The position numbers and the translations under genes were made by a program. The notes under the pieces were generated by a model. That model ran no database searches. It saw only the letters and a list, made by a program, of their open reading frames with translations, and had not been told where the DNA came from. 64,000 nt of DNA from Methanobacteriota archaeon (GTDB lineage: Archaea > Thermoplasmatota > E2 > JACPAO01 > JAHWKR01): positions 34,823-98,822 of the forward strand of contig JAHWKR010000005.1 of the NCBI GenBank assembly GCA_019347805.1. Direction: 5' to 3'. This document shows positions 44,367-58,429 of this stretch, in pieces (position 1 is the first letter of the stretch; each line of letters opens with the position of its first letter).

Positions 44367-45730
44367 GTGTTCTTCCCCGCCGTGTCACGGACGAGCCGCA
44401 GACCGGCGAAGACCTGCCGGCGGACCGGGAGGTCCCAGTTGCGGAACGTGCCCAACGCGAGTCCGGGTCGGCTGGCCCAGGAGCCGCCCCGCAACACCTT
44501 GTAGTTGTCGCCGAAGAACTTGGCTGAGTAGTCCTCGTAGGGGAACGCCACGAAACCAGGATAGGGGTGGAAATCGCTCGATGTCCACTCCCATACGTCG
44601 CCGATGAGCCCTTCGACGCCGAGCGGGGAGCGTCCATCGGGACGGCTGCCGACCGGTTCCGGCCCGCAGGCGCCGTGGTCGAGGTTCGCCAGCGCTGGCT
44701 CGGGTCGCGCCTCGCCCCACGGCCAAGCTCGCTTGGTCTCTGTATTTGGATCCCAGGTGGCCGCCTTCTCCCATTCCGCCTCGGTGGGAAGACGATGTCC
44801 CGCCCAACGGGCATAGGCGTCCGCTTCGTACCACGAGACATGGACGACCGGCTCGTCGGGGTCGACCGGTACCCAGCGGTCCATCCGTTTGCGCTCCCAG
44901 CCGTCGTCCCCCTGCCGCCAATGGAGCGGACAGGTGAGTCCCTGGTCGCAGCGGTACCGCCAGCCGTCCGGATGCCACAGGTCCTGTCTGTCGTAGCCCC
45001 CATCGGCCATGAAGCGGAGCCAGTCGCCGTTCGTGACCGGATGACGGGCCATCTGGAACGTCTCCGCCTCGACCGTGTGCGGCGGCCATTCGTTGTCGTA
45101 GGTGCCCGGCTGGCGCGGCACCCCCATCGGGAACGGCCCCCCCGGGACCGTCACCCACTCCGCTTCGTGGCGGGTCCCGCCGACCGCCTCCCGCCTCGGC
45201 CGCGGGTCGGGGAACGTGTAGCGCTCCGGCGGGATGCACTGCAAGCCCTGCAAGATCGTCTCATCGTGCTGATACTCGTGCAGCACCATCATCGAATGCA
45301 CGAAACGCCCCGCCCAGAGCGGCCCCGTGCGCTCCTCCTCGGATGTGTCGACGAGCACCTCGGCGACCCGCGCCCGCACCTCGTCGGAGAACCGCAACGC
45401 CTCCGTCTTGGAAAGAAGCGGCAGACCGCTGCGCGTCGGCCGTGGATTGCGATAGGCGTCATAGGTGTCGTTCATGCCCGGCCGCGCCTCCGGTCGTCCC
45501 GCGAGCGTCTGCACGAGCCAGAGGTCCCACTGGGTGGTCATGTGTCCCAGGTCCCACGCGATGGGCCCGAGCACGGGAAGCTGGGGCGTGCGCCAATCTG
45601 TCTCACCGAGCGGCTGCACGAGCCGCCATGTGCGGGCGCGCGCCTCGTCGAGCCGCGCCAGGAGTGTGGCGTCGTCGACCGCACGGTCCCGTTGGACGGT
45701 CGTCGCATCATGAGGTCGGAGAGCGGACAA
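44363..45730 (-). CDS. egtB: Ergothioneine biosynthesis sulfoxide synthase EgtB
   Basis: A 455-residue non-haem iron enzyme that joins hercynine to a thiol donor as a sulfoxide. An N-terminal DinB-like domain carries iron ligands His63 (LGHMTTQWD) and His151/His155 (HEYQHDE); the C-terminal FGE-sulfatase domain has VPGGPFPMG, HRLPTEAEWEKAA, GLIGDVWEWTSSDF and VLRGGSWASRPGLALGTFRNWD. The best start is TTG at 45730, since no ATG precedes the domain. First gene of the operon. Confidence 0.92.
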   Translation of the reverse strand: MSALRPHDATTVQRDRAVDDATLLARLDEARARTWRLVQPLGETDWRTPQLPVLGPIAWDLGHMTTQWDLWLVQTLAGRPEARPGMNDTYDAYRNPRPTRSGLPLLSKTEALRFSDEVRARVAEVLVDTSEEERTGPLWAGRFVHSMMVLHEYQHDETILQGLQCIPPERYTFPDPRPRREAVGGTRHEAEWVTVPGGPFPMGVPRQPGTYDNEWPPHTVEAETFQMARHPVTNGDWLRFMADGGYDRQDLWHPDGWRYRCDQGLTCPLHWRQGDDGWERKRMDRWVPVDPDEPVVHVSWYEADAYARWAGHRLPTEAEWEKAATWDPNTETKRAWPWGEARPEPALANLDHGACGPEPVGSRPDGRSPLGVEGLIGDVWEWTSSDFHPYPGFVAFPYEDYSAKFFGDNYKVLRGGSWASRPGLALGTFRNWDLPVRRQVFAGLRLVRDTAGKNT

Positions 45731-45940
45731 GGACAGACATCCGGGAGGGCGTCCTCCGACTTGAAGGAATCGTTCACCCGGACGGACCGTTCACCCTGTG
45801 GGGACGGTCGGCCCGAGGAATGAACAGCGAGACCGAGGTTGACGCCCCACCCATGCCCCGATCTTCTTGTTCGAGCGCGGCATGACCCCCTTCCCGGGCT
45901 GCCAAGGCTCTTGTAGGCGCGGTCCCCTTGAGGAGGAACG

Positions 45941-46846
45941 ATGGCGCCCTCGGAGCACGCCTCGGTCCTGGAAGAGGGGACGACCCCGGTGCCGGAGACC
46001 GATGAGGGAGAAGGGCCGGAAGGACCCGACCTCCCCGAGGCGGAGGCGGTGTCCGGTGGCGCGCGCGGACCGCTCATCATGCGGTCGGGACGCGCCGCGG
46101 CACGCGCACGCGCACAGAAGATCGCCGACGGTCTCGCCATGGACGCCATCTTCCGCGACGCCGGTCTCGTCCTCCTCGGCTCCGATCCCGTGGTCGAGAC
46201 GATGGCCCTCCTGCGCGAGGCGGTGCATCTGCGCGTGCGCATGCTCAAGAAGGTGTTCGAGGGACGCATCGAACGCCTTTCGCCCGCACGCGGCACCGTC
46301 TCGGTGCCCCCGCCGACCCTCGAACTGCTCCTTGCCACCGACGAGGACCGACGGCCCCTCCGGCTCGATGGCGCTTTCGCCGCCGCATTGTGGCGAAGCG
46401 ATGCCGATGTCGGGGACATCGTCCAGATCGACAAGGACGAACCGATCGTCTCCATCCGCCGCGACCGCGAGAAGGCGGAGGGACGGGTGCAGGAGGAGCG
46501 CGATTTCGTCTATCGGCTGCGTCTTGCCGAGATGGACCGGACACGCTCGGCGCACCGCGTGCCGCTCCTCGGCACCGGCCGTCTGCCGCCGCCTTCGTTG
46601 GACGCCATGCGCGAGACCGACCAGGAGGTGACGGAGCGGTTGACGACGAAGGGCACCCGGCTCGAAAGCGGCGTGCTCGTCATCCTCGACGCCGAACGCC
46701 TGCCCGAGGCCGCGTTGGCGCTCGTCGCGGCGAGTGTCACCGGCCCGGGCGCGCCCGTGGTCTTCCTGCAGACCGAAGACGAGACGGCCTTCACGGCATG
46801 GCGGCGCCGCTTCGAGGACGCGGTGGTCGTGGACGCCACCGACTAG
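45941..46846 (+). CDS. Degenerate TIP49/RuvBL-like protein without Walker A
   Basis: A 301-residue protein. After an acidic tail (1-45), residues 80-280 follow the order of TIP49/RuvBL proteins downstream of the P-loop: VETMALLREAVHLRVRMLKKVFEG, the insertion-domain OB strand VGDIVQIDKDE (157-167), YRLRLAEMD, and GVLVILDAERL (244-254) in place of the Walker B GVLFIDEVHML. The P-loop is missing and the Walker B acids are weakened, so ATPase activity is unlikely. It may be a scaffold or DNA/RNA-binding derivative. The ATG has a strong GAGGAGG site. The end overlaps PAP2 by four bases. Confidence 0.62.
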   Translation: MAPSEHASVLEEGTTPVPETDEGEGPEGPDLPEAEAVSGGARGPLIMRSGRAAARARAQKIADGLAMDAIFRDAGLVLLGSDPVVETMALLREAVHLRVRMLKKVFEGRIERLSPARGTVSVPPPTLELLLATDEDRRPLRLDGAFAAALWRSDADVGDIVQIDKDEPIVSIRRDREKAEGRVQEERDFVYRLRLAEMDRTRSAHRVPLLGTGRLPPPSLDAMRETDQEVTERLTTKGTRLESGVLVILDAERLPEAALALVAASVTGPGAPVVFLQTEDETAFTAWRRRFEDAVVVDATD

Positions 46847-47754
46847 GAGGTCTCGGCCGGTCGCCGCAAGACCCACCGCCCAAAGCGGACGGCACGTCGC
46901 TTGATGCGGTCGGCCCAACCATACCCCGTCGAGAAGAAGCCCTCATGGATCTCCTCGACGATGAGCGCTCCCAGGAGACCGACGAGGAGACCACCAGGGA
47001 TGTCGGTGATCCAGTGGATGCCGAGGTAGAGGATCGAGAAGGCGAAGATGAACAGCTCCGCGATGATGACCCAGAGGAAAGCGCGGTAGCGCCAGGTGAA
47101 GAGGGTGTGGCCCCGCTTCTTCATCGTCCAGTACATCAGGAGGAACAGGCCGTACGGGATGCCCATGTGCAGGCTCGGCCAGGCGTTGTCGAGCGGGTCG
47201 GCGGCCGAGAAGAAGGCGAGATAATCACCACTGGAATGATAGAGCAACGCCTTCAGACCCGCGATGTAGTCGGACGTGATCTGCACGTTGAAGAAGATGT
47301 AGAACGGCACCGACAGGAGATAGATGACGAAATAGTTGAGCGCCAGCTTGTTGGCGAGCTCCCGGTCATCGGCATAAGCGGCCAAGATGACACTGAAATA
47401 ATTGAGGAAGATGTAGGCGAAGAGATAATTGAAATTGAGCGCCATGGTGAGCCATCGGAACTCGAAGAGCTCCTGGATGTAGACCACCGCCGGCCCCTCG
47501 ATGGCCCAGATGAGATGCGTGAAATCGCCGAAGATCCCCCGGATCGGGTCGTTCAGTTCATCGACGAAGTTCTTCTGCCAGTAGATGACCGCGAAAAGGA
47601 GGAAATGCAGCCAGTAATCGGTGAACATGCGCCACATGTTCCCGAAAAGACCCCCACCCATGAGGCGCGGCCGGAAGACCAGCAGCATGAGCGGTGAGAC
47701 GGCGAGCGACCCGTAGAGGAGCGCTTGTCCGATGCTGCCGAACTCCGACGCCAA
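46843..47754 (-). CDS. PAP2-family membrane phosphatase/inositolphosphotransferase-like protein
   Basis: A 303-residue integral membrane protein with about seven helices. The C-terminal half contains NAWPSLHMGIPYG and YLGIHWITDIPGG, the PSLH and HxxxD parts of the PAP2 catalytic site, so lipid phosphate hydrolysis or transfer at the membrane is expected. Closest in style to Aur1-like members. The start is TTG at 47754 with GGAGGT at 47763-47768 on the minus strand, and ATGCATAAATAAAA (47797-47810) as TATA, a leader of about 23 nt. Confidence 0.8.
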   Translation of the reverse strand: MASEFGSIGQALLYGSLAVSPLMLLVFRPRLMGGGLFGNMWRMFTDYWLHFLLFAVIYWQKNFVDELNDPIRGIFGDFTHLIWAIEGPAVVYIQELFEFRWLTMALNFNYLFAYIFLNYFSVILAAYADDRELANKLALNYFVIYLLSVPFYIFFNVQITSDYIAGLKALLYHSSGDYLAFFSAADPLDNAWPSLHMGIPYGLFLLMYWTMKKRGHTLFTWRYRAFLWVIIAELFIFAFSILYLGIHWITDIPGGLLVGLLGALIVEEIHEGFFSTGYGWADRIKRRAVRFGRWVLRRPAETS

Positions 47755-47796
47755 GACCCAAGACCTCCAGGATGCGGTACGCCCGGTGCCGGCTGG

Positions 47797-47810
47797 TTTT
47801 ATTTATGCAT
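47797..47810 (-). promoter_or_regulatory. TATA box for the PAP2 gene
   Basis: Minus-strand ATGCATAAATAAAA; transcription near 47777 leaves a short leader with a GGAGGT ribosome site before the TTG start. Confidence 0.55.
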
Positions 47811-47961
47811 TTTGATGGAACCACCACGCGGACCATCCGCCCTGCCGTCTCGGCCAGAGCATCTTCCCCATGGGACGTGCGTCACCGCCGGACGGTCCCC
47901 GCCCAGATCCGTTCCTCCCTCCGAACGCTTATCAAGCCGGACCCCTGAGCGCGACAGGCGG

Positions 47962-48585
47962 ATGTTCCGGTTGCTCTCGGTCCTGTTCGGTTTCGCCGTC
48001 TTCGGCGCCCTCTTCGCGGCGGTCTACTACCAACCCGAAGAGACCGAGCGCACGCTCCCCACCCCGCACCCGAAGTTCGCCGTCGCCCCCGGCGACCCCG
48101 GCGTCGACTTCATCGAACCCGTCGCCGAAGGTGAACGCATCACGGTCAACGTCACCGTCATCGAAGGCCCCCCCGTCCACGTCCTTCTCGTCGACTTCGA
48201 GAACCTCACCACCCGCAGCCACAACGCCACGCTCTACGGCTTCGAACTGGACGGCACCGTCGCCTATGTCGACCATTACACACGCTTCAACGTCACCGGC
48301 GACTACACGTTCGACTGGACCGCCGACGGCGAGAACCGCTGGGTCCTCATGCTGTTCTCGTCCGAGCCCCGCGACGAGGAGCTCCCGCTCGACAACCAGA
48401 CCAGCCAGGTCGCGGTCTCGATGCGCTACATCGACCGCGAGGAACGCTCCCTCCTCTTCGGCTACCTCATGGCGACGCCAAGCGTGGTGCTCATCGCCTA
48501 CACGATGTGGGCGAGCGCCCGACGCCTACGCCGCGGCGAGGATTCAGGCACCGGACTGGTCTACCCGCGCGACAAGGACCTGTGA
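47962..48585 (+). CDS. Bitopic membrane protein with extracellular beta domain
   Basis: A 207-residue protein with one N-terminal helix (LLSVLFGFAVFGALFAAVYY), an outside beta-rich domain of about 140 residues (ERITVNVTVIEGPPVHVLLVD, FNVTGDYTFDW) and a C-terminal helix (LFGYLMATPSVVLIAYTMWA) ending in a basic cytoplasmic tail. No family recognised. CGCTTATCAAG at 47926-47936 could be its leaderless promoter. It ends two bases before the gyrA stop, convergently. Confidence 0.58.
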   Translation: MFRLLSVLFGFAVFGALFAAVYYQPEETERTLPTPHPKFAVAPGDPGVDFIEPVAEGERITVNVTVIEGPPVHVLLVDFENLTTRSHNATLYGFELDGTVAYVDHYTRFNVTGDYTFDWTADGENRWVLMLFSSEPRDEELPLDNQTSQVAVSMRYIDREERSLLFGYLMATPSVVLIAYTMWASARRLRRGEDSGTGLVYPRDKDL

Positions 48586-48587
48586 GG

Positions 48588-54025
<5,438 letters not shown>

Positions 54026-54135
54026 GCCGGGGCTTCTCGGGAGAACGACGGCAACAGGAGACGGCGCCGAATAAAGGGCCTTGTTGCACAGAAAGCGGCT
54101 GGCGCTGCCCCTTATGAGTCGTCGCAATCGACAAG

Positions 54136-54147
54136 TTTATTTATAAT
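54136..54147 (+). promoter_or_regulatory. Strong TATA box for the 54170 small gene
   Basis: TTTATTTATAAT, the best match to an archaeal TATA element in the window, 27 nt before the ATG at 54170; predicts a leaderless, well-expressed mRNA. Confidence 0.7.
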
Positions 54148-54169
54148 CCCACACGGGTGCTTTCCTACC

Positions 54170-54520
54170 ATGGGGCGCAGAAGAACTCGCCGTCGCGGAC
54201 CCCGGCCTCAGCCGAAAGGGTTCACGGTGAAACACAACGAAGCCAATCGTCAGACACGGGAATCCCGCCAACGCAGCAACATGCTGCACAAAGGCCGGGA
54301 GAACTATTTCCGCTACGACGTGGAAGACCTGCTCCGCGCGCACGAACTCCCTGAAGAGCGTGTGCTGCCCATCGCGCAGACCCTGCTTTCGAAGGGTTCC
54401 CGTCTGGGCATCAATGAAGCGCGCGACTATGTACGCGAGAAGGCCGCCGAGGGCATCTACGGACCCGAGGTCGAGAAGAAGCTTCTCGCGCTCATCAACC
54501 AGTACTCCGTCTACCGCTGA
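54170..54520 (+). CDS. Small basic helical protein, possibly ribosome-associated
   Basis: A 116-residue protein with an Arg-rich N-terminus (GRRRTRRRGPRPQPKGFTVKH), then helical segments LLRAHELPEERVLPIAQTLLSK and SRLGINEARDYVREKAAEG, ending KLLALINQYSVYR. No family is recognised. The very strong leaderless promoter and basic tail, just after nob1, hint at an abundant nucleic-acid-binding protein, perhaps a lineage-specific ribosome-linked factor. This is inference from context. Nothing membrane-like. Confidence 0.65.
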   Translation: MGRRRTRRRGPRPQPKGFTVKHNEANRQTRESRQRSNMLHKGRENYFRYDVEDLLRAHELPEERVLPIAQTLLSKGSRLGINEARDYVREKAAEGIYGPEVEKKLLALINQYSVYR

Positions 54521-54619
54521 TCCAACTGGCGGGCCGACGCGCCCCACGACCCGCCATCGGAGACCGGCCGTACGACCCTTGCAAAACGCTCATCCCGTCG
54601 TCCCGCATCCGCGCTCCCG

Positions 54620-55318
54620 ATGGCGCCCCCCGATTTTTCCGACCGCGAGACCGTCATCGACGATCCCGAACGGCCCGGACCCCTCTTCGCCCAGCTCCGG
54701 CTCGGCCCCCACGAGAACTTCGTCTACCTCGTCGCCGACCCTGAGACACGCAAGGCCGCCTGCATCGACCCCGCCTTCGGCGTCGACCGCATCCTCTCCG
54801 TCTTGGACCGGTGGGATGCCGACCTGGCGCACATCCTGCACACCCACGGCCACTTCGACCACGTCGAAGGCGCACCGCGGCTCGCCGAGGAGACCGGAGC
54901 GGCGGTGCGCATCCACGAGAACGACGCAGACGCATTGGAAGACACCGGTATCACGGTGACGCGCCTCGAGGGCGGCGAGACCCTCAAAACGGGGGGTCTT
55001 CCCATCGAGGTGCACAGCACGCCAGGCCACACCGCCGGCGGCCTCACGTACCAGGTGGGTCACCTGCTTTTCACAGGGGATTTCCTGTTCTGCGAGACCG
55101 CCGGCCGCTGCGATTTTCCGACCGGCTCGAAGGAGACCATGTGGGCGAGCCTGCAGTGGTTCAAGAAGGCGTTCACGGACGACCACGTCATCTGCCCCGG
55201 CCACGACTACGGCAAGACACCACGGCTCCGGCTCGGTGACGCGAAGAAGTCCAACCCGGCGCTTTCGCACAAGGCCTACGAAGAGTTCGAGAAGGAATGG
55301 TTCCTCAAGGCGTACTGA
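54620..55318 (+). CDS. Metallo-beta-lactamase fold hydrolase, glyoxalase II-like
   Basis: A 232-residue MBL hydrolase with the dinuclear metal site THGHFDH, then GHTAGG, LFTGDFLF and ICPGHDYG. The arrangement is that of glyoxalase II or persulfide dioxygenase-type enzymes, acting on thioesters or per-thiols in the cytoplasm. The terminal sequence suits the ETHE1/Glo2 group but does not decide substrate. With peroxiredoxin, GFA and ergothioneine genes elsewhere it fits a thiol or redox theme. Confidence 0.84.
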   Translation: MAPPDFSDRETVIDDPERPGPLFAQLRLGPHENFVYLVADPETRKAACIDPAFGVDRILSVLDRWDADLAHILHTHGHFDHVEGAPRLAEETGAAVRIHENDADALEDTGITVTRLEGGETLKTGGLPIEVHSTPGHTAGGLTYQVGHLLFTGDFLFCETAGRCDFPTGSKETMWASLQWFKKAFTDDHVICPGHDYGKTPRLRLGDAKKSNPALSHKAYEEFEKEWFLKAY

Positions 55319-55324
55319 ACCCGC

Positions 55325-55819
55325 TCAGTGGCCCTTCGGCGCCCCGATGAGCTTGCGGTGCATGACCGCCAGGCACCGGTCCATGACGGTCCAGACATGA
55401 TGGTCGACCGCGCGGTGCGCCTCGTCCCAATCGATGACCCCGAGCTGGAACCAGAGCGCCGGGATCTTGAGTCCCAAGGCCTGGTCGACGACGCTTTTGA
55501 CCGCGCTCGGCCGCCGGAATACATCGATCATGTCGATGCTCTTGCCGACGCGCCGCGTCGCCCGCTGGGCCGTCTCCAGGTCGGGGAAACATTGGTGACT
55601 CTCCCACATCTCCATGTGGGGGTTCACGGGGACGATCGTGTAGCCCGCCTCGTCCAGGTACTCCGCCACGCCATAGGAATCCCGATACGGTTTCTCGGAG
55701 ATGCCGACCACGGCGATGGTCCGGATGCTCCGCAGCCGCTCGGCGATCTCCTCGTCCGGCGGATTGTTGAACACAGCCAAGGCGAGAAGGGGGTCCGCTT
55801 TGAGGGTTTCGGAGTGCAC
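55325..55819 (-). CDS. CoA-binding domain protein
   Basis: A 164-residue CoA_binding (YccU-like) protein. The core has IRTIAVVGISEKPYRDSYGVAEYL, YTIVPVNPHM, IDMIDVFRRPS and IPALWFQLGVIDWDEA, a Rossmann fold that binds CoA or another dinucleotide; functions of the small stand-alone group are poorly known. GTG at 55819 is preferred; the track of open frame further upstream is Arg/Ser/Pro-rich and not protein-like. Convergent with the MBL gene, 6 nt apart. Confidence 0.8.
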   Translation of the reverse strand: MHSETLKADPLLALAVFNNPPDEEIAERLRSIRTIAVVGISEKPYRDSYGVAEYLDEAGYTIVPVNPHMEMWESHQCFPDLETAQRATRRVGKSIDMIDVFRRPSAVKSVVDQALGLKIPALWFQLGVIDWDEAHRAVDHHVWTVMDRCLAVMHRKLIGAPKGH

Positions 55820-56015
55820 GAGGTGAGACGGAGGCCGGTCGCGGCAACTAGTGCTCCCCCGGCCCCTCCCGTGCGGACCAGGAGGCGCGGCGGACATGGC
55901 AGACGTGGCGACCCCCGGGATGCCGGACAGGTACGCCGTCACGACCGTCCTCGACCATGACGCACATATGTGCGTGCGACGAAAAAGGTGACCCAGACCC
56001 CTGCCCTGGTGACCC

Positions 56016-57017
56016 ATGACAGACAAGGCCCTGACACAAGTCTCCTCCAATGAGCCGGGCCTCCGTCGGCACCGCCACGGCGAAGGGTTCCGTTATTTGG
56101 ACGCGGAGGGCCGTCCTGTCTCCGCGGCCGACCGGGAGCGGATCGACGCGCTCGCCATCCCGCCCGCCTGGACCCATGTCTGGATCTGTCCCGATCCTTC
56201 CGGGCACCTGCAAGCGACCGGAGTGGACGACAAGGGGCGCAAACAATACATCTACCATGACGAGTGGCGTGATTCCCAGGATTCCGCCAAGTTCACCCGG
56301 CTCGAGGCGTTCGGCCAAGCTCTTCCTGGGCTCAGGGAGGCGTTGCAGGCCGATCTCTCGCGCCCCGGGCTCGGCCGCGACAAGGTGGTCGCCGCCATCG
56401 TGCGCATCATGGAACGGACCTTCGTCCGCATCGGGAGCAAGCGCTACGCCGACGACAACGGCTCCTACGGTGTGGCGACCATCAAGGACGACCACGTCGA
56501 CGTGACATCGCGCAGCCTACGCCTGTCTTTTCCCGGAAAAGGCGGGAAGGAACATGAGGTGACCCTGGACGACCCGCGTGTCGCCGCCGTCGTCAAGGCG
56601 TGCCAGGAGCTCCCGGGGGAACGGTTGTTCGAATACCGGGACGCGGAAGGCGCGGTGCGCGAGGTCGGCTCCGCAGACATCAACCGCTACCTGCGCGAGA
56701 CCATGGACGGGCCGTTCAGCGCCAAGGACTTCCGCACCTGGGCGGCGACCACGTTGATGCTGGACCGTCTTCTCGACCGCGACCCGCCGGACGACGAGAA
56801 AGAAGGGATGGCGGTGGTGCGCGAAGCGCTGGACGAGGTCGCCGACGAATTGGAGCACACGCCGGCAGTCTGCAAGAAGAGCTACATCCACCCGGTCGTG
56901 CCCGCCGCCTACCTCGACGGCTCGTTGTGGGAGCGGGTGAAGGAAGCGCCCGCCGTCCCGGGCCTATGGCCCGAGGAACGGAAGACACTCGCGCTCATGG
57001 CGTCCTACGCGCGCTGA
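56016..57017 (+). CDS. DNA topoisomerase IB (poxvirus/bacterial type)
   Basis: A 333-residue type IB topoisomerase that relaxes DNA through a 3'-phosphotyrosine. Features are IPPAWTHVWICPDPSGHLQATG, GRKQYIYHDEW, RIGSKRYADDNGSYG, the catalytic KDFRTWAATTLM, and CKKSYIHPVV with nucleophile Tyr290. Length is that of short bacterial/viral enzymes. This type is rare in archaea outside Thaumarchaeota (which have a longer form), so acquisition from bacteria is likely. It adds a relaxing activity beside the gyrase encoded 3 kb away. The ATG at 56016 is clear. Confidence 0.92.
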   Translation: MTDKALTQVSSNEPGLRRHRHGEGFRYLDAEGRPVSAADRERIDALAIPPAWTHVWICPDPSGHLQATGVDDKGRKQYIYHDEWRDSQDSAKFTRLEAFGQALPGLREALQADLSRPGLGRDKVVAAIVRIMERTFVRIGSKRYADDNGSYGVATIKDDHVDVTSRSLRLSFPGKGGKEHEVTLDDPRVAAVVKACQELPGERLFEYRDAEGAVREVGSADINRYLRETMDGPFSAKDFRTWAATTLMLDRLLDRDPPDDEKEGMAVVREALDEVADELEHTPAVCKKSYIHPVVPAAYLDGSLWERVKEAPAVPGLWPEERKTLALMASYAR

Positions 57018-57051
57018 TCGACACGTCTTGTCTCTGGGAGGAGGGAGTGGA

Positions 57052-57321
57052 TCAGTGGTTGCGGAGCGCCGAGATGAGCTCCTTCTTGTCCATGTCGCTG
57101 CGGCCTTCGATGCCGACCTCGCTGGCCTTCTTCTCCAGGTCCTCCTTCGACCATTCCTCGTACCCTTCGGCCTTGCCGCCCTTCTTGCTGCCGCTCTTGC
57201 CTTCGTTGGCGATGCGGGCCGCCTTCTCCTTGCTGTAGCCCTTGCGGCGGAGCGCCTCGTACTTGTCGTCGTCCTTGATCTGGTCGCCATGGTCGAGGGT
57301 CTTGTTCTTCGGATATGGCAT
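57052..57321 (-). CDS. Rho-N-domain/DUF7218-like DNA- or RNA-binding protein
   Basis: An 89-residue charged protein: KNKTLDHGDQIKDDDKYEAL, RKGYSKEKAARIANEG, then a SAP/Rho-N helix-extended-helix WSKEDLEKKASEVGIEGRSDMDKKELISALRNH. Such proteins occur widely in halophilic and other archaea and are taken to bind nucleic acid. CCCTTAAGCC at 57346-57355 (minus) lies 28 nt upstream of the ATG, so it is leaderless. It sits downstream of topoisomerase IB, convergently. Function unproven. Confidence 0.78.
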   Translation of the reverse strand: MPYPKNKTLDHGDQIKDDDKYEALRRKGYSKEKAARIANEGKSGSKKGGKAEGYEEWSKEDLEKKASEVGIEGRSDMDKKELISALRNH

Positions 57322-57345
57322 GGTACCGTACTCTGTCCCTGAGCG

Positions 57346-57355
57346 GGCTTAAGGG
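57346..57355 (-). promoter_or_regulatory. TATA box for the Rho-N protein gene
   Basis: Minus-strand CCCTTAAGCC, about 28 nt ahead of the ATG at 57321. Confidence 0.55.
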
Positions 57356-57472
57356 TCACGGCGGGGGCAGGTCGTGGAGGGAATACAAGTGTAGGCTCTG
57401 GTGAATGGGCCTCAAGACGACCCCAAGACCGACAAGCTCAAACACTCCGTCCCTCCAGCCGCCTCGGCCTCC

Positions 57473-58429
57473 ATGCACATCGTCGCCCTCTCCCACGACC
57501 GCACGAACCACTCCCTGCGCCGCTTCCGGGCGACCGCGGTCGAGATGGGGCACAAGTTCTCGCGCATCGACCCCATCGAGTGCGACCTGATGCTCGGCCC
57601 GGGCACGCGGGGCATCCACTACCAGGGCCGGCCGTTCCCGAAAACGGATGTGGCGCTCGTTCGGCGCGGCTCCGGCATCCAGGACCTCGAGATCACCGTG
57701 GTGAACCATCTCGAGAACACCGGTGTGCCGGTGTTGAACGGCACCTACGGGTTGCTGACCTCGCGCGACAAGTTCTGGGGGCTCCGCCGTTTGGCCGACC
57801 GCGGCATCCCGGTTCCGCGTACGGTGGTGTTGCACGATCCGAAGCACATCAAGCAAGCCATCAAGCTCATCGGTGAACCGCCGGTGGTCATCAAACTGCT
57901 ACGCGGGATGCGTGGCGTCGGGGTCATGATCGCCGATTCGATGAACTCGTTGCGCTCCATCGCGGAGACCTTCCACTCCAAGGGCGAGCGCATCCTGTTG
58001 CAGGAATACATCGAAGAGTCGAAAGGCTCCGACGTGCGGGTCTTGGTGGTGGGGGGCAAGGTGGTCGCGGCGATGAAGCGCCAGGCCGACGTCGGCGAGT
58101 TCCGCTCCAACATCCACCGCGGCGGGACCGGTACGTTGTTCAAGCTCGATGCGAAGTCGAAGCGGATGGCGGTGGACGCGGCGCGCATCATCGGCCTTGA
58201 CATCGCCGGCGTCGACCTCATCTACTCCGACCACGGTCCCTTGGTGATGGAGGTCAATTCCTCACCCGGCTTCGAAGGGCTCGAGAAGGCGACCGGCCAG
58301 GACATCGCCCGCATCATCATGGAGCACTCCATCGCGCTCGCCGAAGGGCGGGCGAAGACCATGGCGCGGAAGTTGCGGTTGGTCGAGGCGCCCGAAGTGG
58401 GGAAGGGCGTGGTCGGGCCGAGGCATTGA
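57473..58429 (+). CDS. RimK-family ATP-grasp ligase
   Basis: A 318-residue ATP-grasp enzyme of the RimK group (amino acid or glutamate ligation to a carboxyl). Signs are LVRRGSGI, LLTSRDKFWGLRRLADRGIPVPRT, VVIKLLRGMRGVGV, LLQEYIEESKGSDVRVLVVGGKVVAAMKRQA and C-terminal DLIYSDHGPLVMEVNSSPGFEGLE with the metal-binding Glu and Asn. Substrates in the family include ribosomal protein S6, F420, and LysW; none is indicated here. An upstream GTG at 57401 would add an unlikely tail, so ATG 57473 is preferred. Confidence 0.82.
   Translation: MHIVALSHDRTNHSLRRFRATAVEMGHKFSRIDPIECDLMLGPGTRGIHYQGRPFPKTDVALVRRGSGIQDLEITVVNHLENTGVPVLNGTYGLLTSRDKFWGLRRLADRGIPVPRTVVLHDPKHIKQAIKLIGEPPVVIKLLRGMRGVGVMIADSMNSLRSIAETFHSKGERILLQEYIEESKGSDVRVLVVGGKVVAAMKRQADVGEFRSNIHRGGTGTLFKLDAKSKRMAVDAARIIGLDIAGVDLIYSDHGPLVMEVNSSPGFEGLEKATGQDIARIIMEHSIALAEGRAKTMARKLRLVEAPEVGKGVVGPRH

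Noticed and set aside
55325..56050. N-terminal extension of the CoA-binding protein to 241 residues
   Set aside because: The added 77 residues are Arg/Ser/Pro-rich without domain character; GTG at 55819 gives the normal length.
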